Source: Hydrogenophilales bacterium 16-64-40 (lineage in GTDB: Bacteria > Pseudomonadota > Gammaproteobacteria > Burkholderiales > Thiobacillaceae). Taken from it: DNA of 64,000 nucleotides. Below are positions 35,071 through 43,429 of the stretch, piece by piece; within the stretch, counting starts at the first letter, position 1; every line of letters begins with the position of its first letter. The stretch spans positions 62,001 to 126,000 of the forward strand of contig NCGX01000002.1 of assembly GCA_002256995.1 (NCBI GenBank), given 5' to 3'. The position numbers and the translations under genes were made by a program. The notes beneath the pieces are model-generated. The model saw only the letters and a program-made list of their open reading frames with translations. It did no database searches and had not been told where the DNA came from.

Positions 35071-35907
35071 ATGCCCCATCTCGACGCCCTCCTGCCCCGC
35101 ATCGAGCGCCTGCTCGACCGCCTCGAAGCGCCGACCCTCACCGTACCGGACTGGAAACGGGTGCGCGCGGCGCGCTGGTCGGCGCAGGCAGGCGGGCTGA
35201 AACCCATCCTGCATCCGCAGCGGGTCGCCCTGCGCGACCTGCTTGCCATCGACGAACAGAAGCTGCGGGTCGACGCCAACACGCGCCAGTTCGTCGCCGG
35301 CCGCCCCGCCAACAATGTGCTGCTGACGGGCGCGCGCGGCTGTGGCAAGTCGTCGCTGGTGAAAGCGGTGCACGCCAAATACGCTGCGCGCGGCCTGCGC
35401 CTGATCGAAGTCGACAAGGCCGGATTGCCGCATCTACCCGACCTGTTCGACCTGCTGGCGGACGCCGACTATCGCTTCATCGTCTTCATCGACGACCTCA
35501 GCTTCGCCGAGCACGAAGCCGGCTACGCCAGCCTGAAGGCCGCGCTCGACGGCTCGCTGGCGGGGCCGTCAGACAACGTGCTGATCTACGCCACCAGCAA
35601 CCGCCGCCACCTGATGCCGGAATACATGGCGGAGAACCTGGAGACGACCTACCTCGGCGGCGAGGTGCAGCCGGGTGAGGCGACCGAGGAAAAGGTCTCA
35701 TTGTCCGACCGCTTCGGGGTGTGGGTGTCGTTTCATGGCATGGACCAGGCCACCTATCTCGCCATCGCCCGCCACTGGGCGGCTGCGCTGGACGCCCCCG
35801 CCGACGAGACCTTCGAGCGCGCCGCGCTGCAATGGTCGATGGGGCGCGGCGCGCGCAACGGGCGGGTGGCGTGGCAGTTCGCGCGCGACTGGGCGGGCAA
35901 AAAATGA
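35071..35907 (+). CDS. DUF815 family P-loop ATPase
   Basis: A 278-residue AAA-like ATPase. Walker A is GARGCGKSS (about residues 87-95) and Walker B is FIVFIDDLSF (about 141). An arginine-rich C-terminal part (MGRGARNGRVAWQFA) is typical of DUF815. The function is not established. Its stop overlaps the ATG of the Nudix-ThiE gene (ATGA), so the two are translationally coupled, as is common in betaproteobacteria. Confidence 0.82.
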   Translation: MPHLDALLPRIERLLDRLEAPTLTVPDWKRVRAARWSAQAGGLKPILHPQRVALRDLLAIDEQKLRVDANTRQFVAGRPANNVLLTGARGCGKSSLVKAVHAKYAARGLRLIEVDKAGLPHLPDLFDLLADADYRFIVFIDDLSFAEHEAGYASLKAALDGSLAGPSDNVLIYATSNRRHLMPEYMAENLETTYLGGEVQPGEATEEKVSLSDRFGVWVSFHGMDQATYLAIARHWAAALDAPADETFERAALQWSMGRGARNGRVAWQFARDWAGKK

Positions 35908-36860
35908 ATCCGGCGCCCCTTACCGAAGTCGCTGTCGCGGTGCTCACCCAGCCCGATGGCCGCGTGCTGCTGGCGCAGCGCCCGCCGGGCAAGGTCTACG
36001 CCGGCTACTGGGAGTTTCCCGGCGGCAAGGTGGAGCCGGGCGAGGCGCTGGACGCCGCGCTGGCGCGCGAACTGCACGAGGAACTGGGCATCGTCGTCAC
36101 GACATCCTGCCGCTGGATCACGCGGGTCTTCGAATACCCGCACGCCACGGTGCGGCTGAATTTCTTCCGCGTGTTCGAATGGCAGGGCACGCCGCACCCG
36201 CATGAGGGGCAGGTGTTTTCCTGGCAGCTGCCCGACGCGGTGGAAGTGGCGCCGCTGCTGCCGGCCAATTTCCCCATCCTGAAGGCATTGTCGCTGCCGC
36301 CGCTGTTGGGGATTTCGCACGCCGAGGCGCTCGGCGTGGACAGCTTCCTGGCGCGGCTGGACGTGGCGCTCGCCAACGGGCTGCGGCTGATCCAGCTGCG
36401 CGACAAGACGCTGCCCGACGAGGCACGTCTGCCGCTCGCCCGCGAGACCGTGCGGCGCGCGCGCCCGCATGGCGCGCGCGTGCTGGTCAACGGCAGCGCG
36501 GAACTGGCGCGTGCGGCCGGCGCCGACGGCGTGCACCTGGACTCGGCCGCCGCCGCGCGGCTGACCCGCCGCCCTGACTTCGCCGCGTCCGATTCTTTTC
36601 TGCTCGGGGTGTCGTGCCACGACGACGCCGAACTGGCGCATGCCGCCGCAATCGGGGCCGACTTCGCGCTGCTGTCGCCGGTGCTGCCCACGCTCACCCA
36701 TCCGGGTGCCGCCACCCTGGGCTGGGAGCGCTTTGCCGAGCTCGCCGCCGCCAGCCCGGTTCCGGTCTACGGCCTCGGCGGGCTGGCGCGCGACGACGTG
36801 GCGCTGGCGCAGTCGCACGGCGCGCACGGCGTGGCGCTGTTGCGCGGGGCGTGGACATGA
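35904..36860 (+). CDS. Nudix hydrolase-thiamine phosphate synthase-like fusion
   Basis: A 318-residue two-domain protein. The N-terminal domain (about 1-130) is a MutT-type Nudix hydrolase with the box GGKVEPGEALDAALARELHEELGI and would clean oxidised nucleotides such as 8-oxo-dGTP. The C-terminal domain (about 145-318) is ThiE-like: LIQLRDKTLPDE, GADGVHLD, SPVLPTLTHPG and VPVYGLGGL. Whether the ThiE-like part still makes thiamine phosphate is uncertain. It is coupled to the DUF815 gene upstream and overlaps the next gene by 4 bases. Confidence 0.87.
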   Translation: MNPAPLTEVAVAVLTQPDGRVLLAQRPPGKVYAGYWEFPGGKVEPGEALDAALARELHEELGIVVTTSCRWITRVFEYPHATVRLNFFRVFEWQGTPHPHEGQVFSWQLPDAVEVAPLLPANFPILKALSLPPLLGISHAEALGVDSFLARLDVALANGLRLIQLRDKTLPDEARLPLARETVRRARPHGARVLVNGSAELARAAGADGVHLDSAAAARLTRRPDFAASDSFLLGVSCHDDAELAHAAAIGADFALLSPVLPTLTHPGAATLGWERFAELAAASPVPVYGLGGLARDDVALAQSHGAHGVALLRGAWT

Positions 36861-37270
36861 AACGGGTGATGCTGCCGTTGCTGCTGGCGGTCGCGCTGGT
36901 GGCGATCGCGCTGGCCGGCTACTGGCTGAAGCGTCCGGCCGATGCGATGGCGGTTGCCTGCGCCGACCCGCTGGCCGGCTGCAGCTTCAGCCATCGCGGC
37001 GCGGCGGCAAGTGCGCGCTTTTCAGCGCGGCCGACGGCGCTGGAGGCATTCGAGCTGAACGTCCGCGCAGCAGGCGTCATCCGCATCAGCGCGGAATTCC
37101 AGATGGTCGGCATGGACATGGGCTTCAGCCGCTACGACCTGCGGCCGACCGCGGACAGCGCATGGGCCGCGAGGGTGACCTTGCCAGTTTGCGTCAGCGG
37201 ACGACGCGACTGGATCCTCTATCTCGACCTCGACGGGTCGCGCTACGCGATTCCCTTCAGTACGCGGTGA
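36857..37270 (+). CDS. Membrane-anchored hypothetical protein
   Basis: A 137-residue protein with one N-terminal hydrophobic segment (MLPLLLAVALVAIALAGYWL) and a soluble, probably periplasmic, domain containing three cysteines (VACADPLAGCSF and LPVCVSG). The domain looks like a small beta-sandwich (VIRISAEFQMVGMDMGFSRYDL). I do not recognise a named family. The ATG overlaps the stop of the Nudix-ThiE gene (ATGA), so it belongs to the same coupled operon. Confidence 0.65.
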   Translation: MKRVMLPLLLAVALVAIALAGYWLKRPADAMAVACADPLAGCSFSHRGAAASARFSARPTALEAFELNVRAAGVIRISAEFQMVGMDMGFSRYDLRPTADSAWAARVTLPVCVSGRRDWILYLDLDGSRYAIPFSTR

Positions 37271-37283
37271 AAAGGGCCGTACA

Positions 37284-37312
37284 TGGAATCGTCACAATAC
37301 CGGGCCTATAAT
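37284..37312 (+). promoter_or_regulatory. Probable phoU promoter
   Basis: A perfect -10 TATAAT at 37307-37312 lies 17 bases after a weak -35 TGGAAT (37284-37289), 27 bases before the phoU ATG, with GGAAAGG as ribosome site. No pho box was recognised. Confidence 0.4.
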
Positions 37313-37339
37313 CCGGAGCGAATCATGGAAAGGTTATAA

Positions 37340-38041
37340 ATGCCAACTGAACATACCTACAAGCAATTTGACGCCGAACTGGAAGCCGTGCGCGCCAGCG
37401 TGCTGAAAATGGGAGGCCTGGTCGAGGAGCAGATTACCAACGCCCTCGAATCCCTCATCTCGGGCAACATGGAACTGGCCGACCAGGTGGACGCCAACGA
37501 CCACAATGTCAACGCGCTGGAAGTGGCGATCGACGAGGACTGCACCCGCATCATCGCGCGCCGCCAGCCGACCGCGTCCGACCTGCGCATGGTGATGATG
37601 GTGGTCAAGACCATCACCGACCTCGAGCGCATCGGCGACGAAGCGGCCAAGATCGCGCGCATGGCCAAGCTGATTCACCAGTCCGAGCGCATCAGCATGC
37701 CGCGCTTTTCCGAGGTCAAGTACATGGCGGACATGGTGCTCGAGATGCTGCGCAAGGCGCTCGACGCCTTTGCCCGGCTGGACGCCACCAAGGCCGTCGA
37801 AATCGCGCGCCAGGATCAGGATGTGGACGAGGAATTCCGCCTCAACCTGCGCCACCTCATCACCTTCATGATGGAAGACCCGCGCACCATTTCGGTATTC
37901 ATCGACATCCTCTTCGTCACCAAGGCGATCGAGCGCATGGGTGACCACGCCAAGAACATGTCGGAATACGTGGTCTACATGGTCAAGGGCAAGGACGTGC
38001 GCCACACCTCGCTGGAAGAGATCGAAAGAGAAGTGATGTAG
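37340..38041 (+). CDS. phoU: Phosphate signalling complex protein PhoU
   Basis: A 233-residue cytoplasmic regulator made of two three-helix PhoU repeats (about residues 10-110 and 115-220). Conserved acidic metal-binding motifs are visible in IGDEAAKIAR and RMGDHAKNMSEYV. PhoU restrains PhoR/PhoB signalling and Pst phosphate uptake. No pst or phoB/phoR gene is adjacent here, so it is a stand-alone copy. A strong terminator follows. Confidence 0.93.
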   Translation: MPTEHTYKQFDAELEAVRASVLKMGGLVEEQITNALESLISGNMELADQVDANDHNVNALEVAIDEDCTRIIARRQPTASDLRMVMMVVKTITDLERIGDEAAKIARMAKLIHQSERISMPRFSEVKYMADMVLEMLRKALDAFARLDATKAVEIARQDQDVDEEFRLNLRHLITFMMEDPRTISVFIDILFVTKAIERMGDHAKNMSEYVVYMVKGKDVRHTSLEEIEREVM

Positions 38042-38058
38042 GTTTTGCCGCACCCATG

Positions 38059-38086
38059 CAAACGGGCTCCCGCGGGAGCCCGTTTG
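38059..38086. terminator. Bidirectional terminator between phoU and yggX
   Basis: A perfect 28-bp palindrome with half-site CAAACGGGCTCCCG lies 18 bases after the phoU stop and 31 bases beyond the convergent yggX stop. The plus strand continues GTTTGTTGTT. Confidence 0.8.
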
Positions 38087-38116
38087 TTGTTCACCGCGCC
38101 GGATTTACCCGCAAAG

Positions 38117-38389
38117 CTACTTGGCGGGCGGCACGTATCCCGCAGCCGCATCGACTTCGCCGCCGAAGAAGTAGCGCTCCATCTGTTCCATCAGGTAGCT
38201 GCGCGCCTGCGGGTCGGCCAGGTTGAGGCGGTTTTCGTTGATCAGCATGGTCTGGTGGCGCTGCCAGCCGCTCCAGGCTTCCTTCGACACGTTCTCGAAA
38301 ATCCGCTTGCCCAGATCGCCCGGCACCGGCTGGAAGGCCAGGCCTTCGGCCTCGCGCCCGAGCTTCACACAATTCACCATCCGCGTCAT
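38117..38389 (-). CDS. yggX: Probable Fe(2+)-trafficking protein YggX
   Basis: A 90-residue cytoplasmic protein of the YggX family, which protects iron-sulfur clusters from oxidative damage. The family start [17 protein letters not shown] with its conserved Cys7 and the pattern [26 protein letters not shown] are unmistakable. The length is normal. It lies 19 bases after the TPR gene on the same strand. Confidence 0.96.
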   Translation of the reverse strand: MTRMVNCVKLGREAEGLAFQPVPGDLGKRIFENVSKEAWSGWQRHQTMLINENRLNLADPQARSYLMEQMERYFFGGEVDAAAGYVPPAK

Positions 38390-38408
38390 TTGCTGCTCTC
38401 CTCAAAAA

Positions 38409-38744
38409 TCAATCTTCGGATTCTAACCCAAGCTGTTTCTGGATGCGGCGAGCGAATACCCCCATTTCCTTGGCCGCCTGCTTGTCGCCGCGCGCCTCGG
38501 CCACCGCGACGCCCTGCTGATAGGCCGCCAGCGCGTCGGTCCAGGCCTCGGCATCGGTGAGCGCACGGCCGAGCAGCTTCCACGCGGCGGAATACTTGGG
38601 ATCATGCTCGACCGCGCGGCGCAGGTGCTCGGCCGCTTTCACGGCGTCGCCCTGCTTGAGGTATTCGTTGCCGAGCGAAAAGCGCAGCAGCGCATTGTCG
38701 CGGCCGGCAGCCAGCATGGTTTCGAAATCAGCGATCGACGGCAT
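38409..38744 (-). CDS. TPR repeat protein
   Basis: A 111-residue helical protein with two to three tetratricopeptide repeats (ALLRFSLGNEYLKQGDAVKAAEHLRRAVEHDPKYSAAW and KLLGRALTDAEAWTDALAAYQQGVAVAEARGD). TPR domains mediate protein-protein contacts; the partner is unknown. The ATG at 38744 is chosen because GGAGGG lies about 6 bases upstream, making an in-frame TTG at 38756 unlikely. It precedes yggX in a likely two-gene operon. Confidence 0.78.
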   Translation of the reverse strand: MPSIADFETMLAAGRDNALLRFSLGNEYLKQGDAVKAAEHLRRAVEHDPKYSAAWKLLGRALTDAEAWTDALAAYQQGVAVAEARGDKQAAKEMGVFARRIQKQLGLESED

Positions 38745-38887
38745 AAATCCCTCCAAGAACCGTAGCGAGCGGGCCGTCAGCGGGGTGCAAACGGCGCGCA
38801 GAAACCGGAATGTATATCAATACATGAGGATTTCGAGCACCGAGCGCGCGCCGATGAGGGACGCGCAGTAGGTTATTGGAAGGATTT

Positions 38888-40345
38888 TTATTTTCTCCAG
38901 AAGACCGGGGTAAGCACCACCAGCAGGGTGAAAAACTCCAGGCGCCCGAGCAGCATGGCGAAGCTGCACACCCAGGTCTGGAAATCATTCAGCACGGCAT
39001 AGGTGCTGGCGGGGCCGACCTGCCCCAGGCCGGGGCCGGTGTTGTTGACCATGGCGACCACGGCGGTGAACGCGGTAAAAACATCCAGCCCCGATGCGGA
39101 GAGGATGAACGACAGGATGATGATCGAGGCGACATAGATGAACAGGAAAGCCAGCACCGCATAGATGATCTTGTTGGGCACCGATTGATGGCCGACCTTG
39201 GTGTGGATTTCCGCGTTGGGATGAATCAGCTTGATCAGTTCGCGGTACACCTGCTTGTACAGCAGCACCGCCCGCAGCATCTTGATGCCGCCGCCGGTCG
39301 AGCCGGAGCCGGCGATGAAGCTCGACAGGAACAGCATCCACAGCGGCGCGAAAAAAGGCCAGACGTTGAAGTCGGTGGTGGCAAACCCGAGCGTGGTGGC
39401 AATGGCGATGGTGTTGAATGCAGCGTAGCGCAGGGCCTCGGGAAAATCGAGATAAAACCCCTTGTACAGCAGATAGAAAGTCAGCCCGAGAACGCTGGCG
39501 CCGAGCACGCCAAAAGTCCAGCGGATTTCCGTGTCGAAGCGGTAAGCCAGCAGGCTTCGGGCCCGAAGCGCCATGAAGTGCGTGGAAAAGCTGATGCCGG
39601 CGATCAGCGCGAACACCATGACGATGATTTCCAGGGTGACGGAATCGAAATAAGCCATGCTGGCGTCGTGCGACGACATGCCGCCCAGACTCATCACGCT
39701 GAAGGCATGTACCAGGGCATCGATCCAGTTCATGCCGCCGAGCCACAGCGCCAGGATGCAGAACACGGTGAAGATAACGTACACCAGCCACAGCCCCTTG
39801 GCGGTTTCCGCCATGCGCGGGGTGAGTTTGCTGTCCTTCATCGGCGTCGGCGTTTCGGCCTTGAACAGCTGGCGGCCGCCGACGCCCAGCATCGGCAGCA
39901 CCGCCACCACCAGCACGATCACGCCCATGCCGCCGATCCAGTGCATCAGGGTGCGCCAGATGTTGATCGAAGGCGGCAGGTAGTCCAGTCCCGACAACAC
40001 GGTGGCACCGGTGGCGGTCAAGCCCGAGACCGCCTCGAAATAGGCGTCGGTGAAGCTGAGATCGGGCATGTACGACAGCAGGGGGATCGTGGAAAACAGC
40101 GGCAGGATGGTCCAGATCATCACCACCAGCAGGAAGCCGTCGCGGGTCTGCAATTCACGCCGGCCTCTGCGCGAAAAAATCCACAGCACCACCCCGGACA
40201 GGAAGGTGGTGACGATCGCCTCATCGTAGGCCCGGTGCGCGCCATCCTTCAACCCCAGCGAAATGGCCAGCGGCAGCAGAAATGCGGCCGAAAACAGCAT
40301 CATGACTTTCGACAGGATGTGGACGACGGGCAGGATTTGCGACAT
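38888..40345 (-). CDS. trkH: TrkH family potassium uptake protein, copy 1
   Basis: A 485-residue polytopic inner-membrane K+ channel subunit of the Trk system. The family's four P-loop segments are visible, for example AVSGLTATGATVLSGLD (about residue 105), FSVMSLGGMSSHD, and GSGSTGGGIKML. It works with TrkA, encoded two genes upstream. It is a tandem paralogue of the next gene, with similar length and motif order, separated by 53 bases, and lies last in the trkA-trkH-trkH run. Confidence 0.93.
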   Translation of the reverse strand: MSQILPVVHILSKVMMLFSAAFLLPLAISLGLKDGAHRAYDEAIVTTFLSGVVLWIFSRRGRRELQTRDGFLLVVMIWTILPLFSTIPLLSYMPDLSFTDAYFEAVSGLTATGATVLSGLDYLPPSINIWRTLMHWIGGMGVIVLVVAVLPMLGVGGRQLFKAETPTPMKDSKLTPRMAETAKGLWLVYVIFTVFCILALWLGGMNWIDALVHAFSVMSLGGMSSHDASMAYFDSVTLEIIVMVFALIAGISFSTHFMALRARSLLAYRFDTEIRWTFGVLGASVLGLTFYLLYKGFYLDFPEALRYAAFNTIAIATTLGFATTDFNVWPFFAPLWMLFLSSFIAGSGSTGGGIKMLRAVLLYKQVYRELIKLIHPNAEIHTKVGHQSVPNKIIYAVLAFLFIYVASIIILSFILSASGLDVFTAFTAVVAMVNNTGPGLGQVGPASTYAVLNDFQTWVCSFAMLLGRLEFFTLLVVLTPVFWRK

Positions 40346-40398
40346 CAGACATTATGGCAGTCCGGTTTGGATAAGCGCGATGTTAACAGCGCACACCC

Positions 40399-41880
40399 TC
40401 AGCCACGCCAGAAGGCGCGGGTGAACAACACGAATACGGTGATCAGCTCGAGCCGCCCGAGCAGCATGGTGAACGCCAGCACCCAGGTCTGGAAATCGTC
40501 GAGGCTGGCGTAGTTCGTGCCCGGGCCGACTTCGTTGAGCCCGGGGCCGGCGTTGTTGATACAGGCGATGACGGCGGAAAACGCGCTGACAAAATCGAGC
40601 CCGCTGGCCAGCAGCACCAGCGTCATCGTCACGATAGTGGCGATGTACATCATGACGAAGGCCTGGATCGCGAACACGATCTGGTTGGGCACGGCATGGT
40701 CGCCGATCTTGACCGGCAGGAGGGCGGCGGGATGCAGTTGGTGCTCGAGTTCGCGCACGCCCTGGCGGAGCATCAGCACGGTGCGGATCATTTTCAGCCC
40801 GCCGCCGGTGGAGCCGGAACTCGCGGTGACGCAGCTCAAAAGCAGCATCCACATCGGCGCAAAGATCGGCCAGCTGTTGAAGTCGGTGCTGGCAAAGCCG
40901 CAATCGGTGGCAAGCGACACCAGGTTGAAGCTGACATGTCGCAACGCCGTCAGGAATTCGGGATAGACGCCGGCCTGCCAGATATACAGGCTGATGCCGA
41001 GGCAGCTCGCCACCACCAGCCCGAGCACGCCGCGGACCTCGGGGTCGTAGCGGTAGGCCGCCAGGCTGCGCTGGCGAAAAGCCAAAAAATGCGTGACGAA
41101 ATTGAGCGCCGCCAGCAGCATGAATACAATCAGCACCGCCTCGATCAGCGGCGAGTCGAAATAGCCGACGCTGGCGTCGTGGGTGGAGAAGCCGCCCAGA
41201 CTCATGGTGGAGAAGGCGTGGCAGACGGCATCGAACCAGCTCATGCCGGCCAGCTTCAGCGCCACCGCGCACACCACGGTCAGCGCCGCATACATTGCCC
41301 ACAGCAGCTTGGCGGTGTCGGCAATGCGCGGCGTGAGCTTGCTGTCCTTGATCGGCCCCGGCAGTTCGGCCTTCAGCAACTGGCGCCCGCCGATGCCCAG
41401 CAACGGCAGGATCGCCACCGCCAGCACGATGATGCCCATGCCGCCCAGCCAGTTGAGCAGGTGCCGCCACAGGTTGAGCGAGGGCGGCAGGGTGTCGAGC
41501 CCGCTCATCACGGTGGCGCCGGTGGTGGTGAGCGCCGAGATGGCCTCGAAGTAGGCATCGGTAAAGCCCATCTCCGGCGCGTAGATCAGGAAGGGCAGGG
41601 TGGCGAAGGCCGGCAGGCCAGTCCACACCAGCAGCACCAGCAGGAAGCCGTCGCGCACCTTGAGCTCTCGGCGCCAGCGCAGCCCGACCAGCCACAGCGC
41701 CAGGCCGGCGGCCAGCGTCACGGCGAAGGACTCGTCGAACGCATGCTGCGCCGCATCCTGCGCAATGAGCGCAGTCACCAGCGGCGCCAGCATGGTGAAG
41801 GAAAAAAGCAGGATCACCAGGCCAAGCACATGCAGGATCGGCGCCAGGCGGCGCATGGGGAGGCTCAGCCCGGCTTGCAT
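40399..41880 (-). CDS. trkH: TrkH family potassium uptake protein, copy 2
   Basis: A 493-residue paralogue of the adjacent TrkH. P-loop segments include AISALTTTGATVMSGLD (about residue 113), FSTMSLGGFSTHD and SGSTGGGLKMI. The Thr-Thr-Thr-Gly in this copy's first loop (Thr-Ala-Thr-Gly in copy 1) suggests some divergence in ion handling; this is inference. The start could also be ATG at 41856 (MRRLAPILHVLGL), which lacks the short N-terminal MQAGLSLP. It is 79 bases downstream of trkA. Confidence 0.92.
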   Translation of the reverse strand: MQAGLSLPMRRLAPILHVLGLVILLFSFTMLAPLVTALIAQDAAQHAFDESFAVTLAAGLALWLVGLRWRRELKVRDGFLLVLLVWTGLPAFATLPFLIYAPEMGFTDAYFEAISALTTTGATVMSGLDTLPPSLNLWRHLLNWLGGMGIIVLAVAILPLLGIGGRQLLKAELPGPIKDSKLTPRIADTAKLLWAMYAALTVVCAVALKLAGMSWFDAVCHAFSTMSLGGFSTHDASVGYFDSPLIEAVLIVFMLLAALNFVTHFLAFRQRSLAAYRYDPEVRGVLGLVVASCLGISLYIWQAGVYPEFLTALRHVSFNLVSLATDCGFASTDFNSWPIFAPMWMLLLSCVTASSGSTGGGLKMIRTVLMLRQGVRELEHQLHPAALLPVKIGDHAVPNQIVFAIQAFVMMYIATIVTMTLVLLASGLDFVSAFSAVIACINNAGPGLNEVGPGTNYASLDDFQTWVLAFTMLLGRLELITVFVLFTRAFWRG

Positions 41881-41959
41881 TCAAGCGGCGGCGCGGTGAA
41901 GGGGCGTAGACAGGACATGATGCAAGGCAAGGCCCATGAAATATCCGCTTGAATGCGGC

Positions 41960-43333
41960 TCAAAAAAAGCCGAAGCCGACCTGGAACAACTTTTCGACCT
42001 TGGGGATGATGCGCTTGTTGAGCGCGAACAGGATGAGGTGGTCTTCTGCTTCCATCAGCGTGTCGTGGTGGGCAATCAACACCGCGTCGCCGCGGATGAT
42101 GGCGGCGATGGTCGCGCCTTCGGGCAGTGCCACGTCGCCGATGCGGCGCCCCACCACCTTGGAGGTCTTGAGGTCGCCATGGATGACGATTTCAAGCACT
42201 TCGGCCGCGCCGCGCCGCAGGCTGTGCACCGCCGCCATGTCGCCGCGGCGGATTTTTGACAGCAGCGGTCCCACCGTGGCCTGCGCCGGCGAAATGGCGA
42301 TGTCGATCTCGCCGCCCTGCACCAGATTCACGTAGGCTGCGCGGTTGATCAGCGAAATCACCCGCTTCGCCCCCATGCGCTTGGCCAACAGGGCCGCCAT
42401 GATGTTGTCCTCGTCGTCGTTGGTGAGCGCGCAGAACACATCCATCGACTCGACGTTTTCCTGTTCCAGCAGATCCTCGTCGGTGGCGTCGCCACACAGC
42501 ACCAGGGTGCGATGCAGCTTTTCGGCCAACTGGGTACAGGTGACCTTGTTGTGATCGATCAGCTTGACCTCGTAGTCGCGCTCGAGCCGCGCCGCCAGCC
42601 GCCGTCCGATGTTGCCGCCGCCGGCGATCATGACCCGTTTGACCGGGCGTTCCATGTGGCGCAGCTCACGCATGACGGCGGCGATGTCCTGCTTGCGGGC
42701 GAGAAAAAACACTTCGTCGCCCGGCTCGATGACAGTGATGCCCGTCGGCACGATGCCGCGATCGCGCCGGTAGATCGCCGCCACCCGGGCATCGATATGC
42801 GGCATGTGGCGCTTGATATCCTGCAGTTCGTGGCCGACCAGCGGCCCGCCGTGGTACGCGCGCACCGCCACCAGCCGCACACGGCCGTCGGCGAAATCCA
42901 GCACTTGCAGGGCTTCGGGATGCTCGATCAGCCGGCGCAGGGTTTCGGTGACTTCCTGCTCGGGGCTGATGATGTGGTCGACGCCGAAATGCTCGGAAAG
43001 AAAGCCGCCTTCGGCCTCCAGAAAATCGGCCGAACGGATCCGCGCAATACGCGTCGGGATGTTGAACAGGGTCGATGCAATGCGGCAAGCCACCAGATTG
43101 GTTTCGTCGCTCTGGGTCACCGCCACCAGCATGTCGGCGTCTTCCGCCCCGGCCATTTTCAGGATCGAGGGATGGGCAGCGTGGCCGCGCACGGTGCGCA
43201 GGTCGAAACGATCCTGCAACAGCGACAGCCGCTCGAGCTCCAGGTCGACCACGGTGATGTCGTTGTTTTCGGCAACCAGGCTTGCGGCGAGGTTGGCACC
43301 GACCTGGCCGGCGCCGAGAATGATGATTTTCAT
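41960..43333 (-). CDS. trkA: Trk system potassium transporter peripheral protein TrkA
   Basis: A 457-residue cytoplasmic NAD(H)-binding gating subunit for TrkH. It has two RCK-N Rossmann domains (GAGQVGANLAASL at the N-terminus; GGGNIGRRLAARL near residue 237), each followed by an RCK-C domain. Length and organisation are those of E. coli TrkA. It is upstream of two trkH copies and about 96 bases downstream of ntrX; the gap holds a CCTCACGCC-type repeat. Confidence 0.95.
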   Translation of the reverse strand: MKIIILGAGQVGANLAASLVAENNDITVVDLELERLSLLQDRFDLRTVRGHAAHPSILKMAGAEDADMLVAVTQSDETNLVACRIASTLFNIPTRIARIRSADFLEAEGGFLSEHFGVDHIISPEQEVTETLRRLIEHPEALQVLDFADGRVRLVAVRAYHGGPLVGHELQDIKRHMPHIDARVAAIYRRDRGIVPTGITVIEPGDEVFFLARKQDIAAVMRELRHMERPVKRVMIAGGGNIGRRLAARLERDYEVKLIDHNKVTCTQLAEKLHRTLVLCGDATDEDLLEQENVESMDVFCALTNDDEDNIMAALLAKRMGAKRVISLINRAAYVNLVQGGEIDIAISPAQATVGPLLSKIRRGDMAAVHSLRRGAAEVLEIVIHGDLKTSKVVGRRIGDVALPEGATIAAIIRGDAVLIAHHDTLMEAEDHLILFALNKRIIPKVEKLFQVGFGFF

Positions 43334-43336
43334 GAT

Positions 43337-43427
43337 GGGGTGAGGGGGAAGGGGTACGGGGCAAGAGGGGAAACCAAAGCCTTGCCGCTTGCCGGCGTCG
43401 GCCCCCTCACGCCTGACGCCTCACCCA
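43337..43427. repeat. CCTCACGCC-type short repeat in ntrX-trkA gap
   Basis: The gap contains CCCCTCACGCCTGACGCCTCACCC-like sequence at 43403-43427 and an inverted partner GTGAGGGGG (43340-43348), which can form a 9-bp stem. A nearly identical tract lies within glcF at 16054-16077, so this looks like a dispersed short repeat. Confidence 0.5.
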
Positions 43428-43429
43428 TG

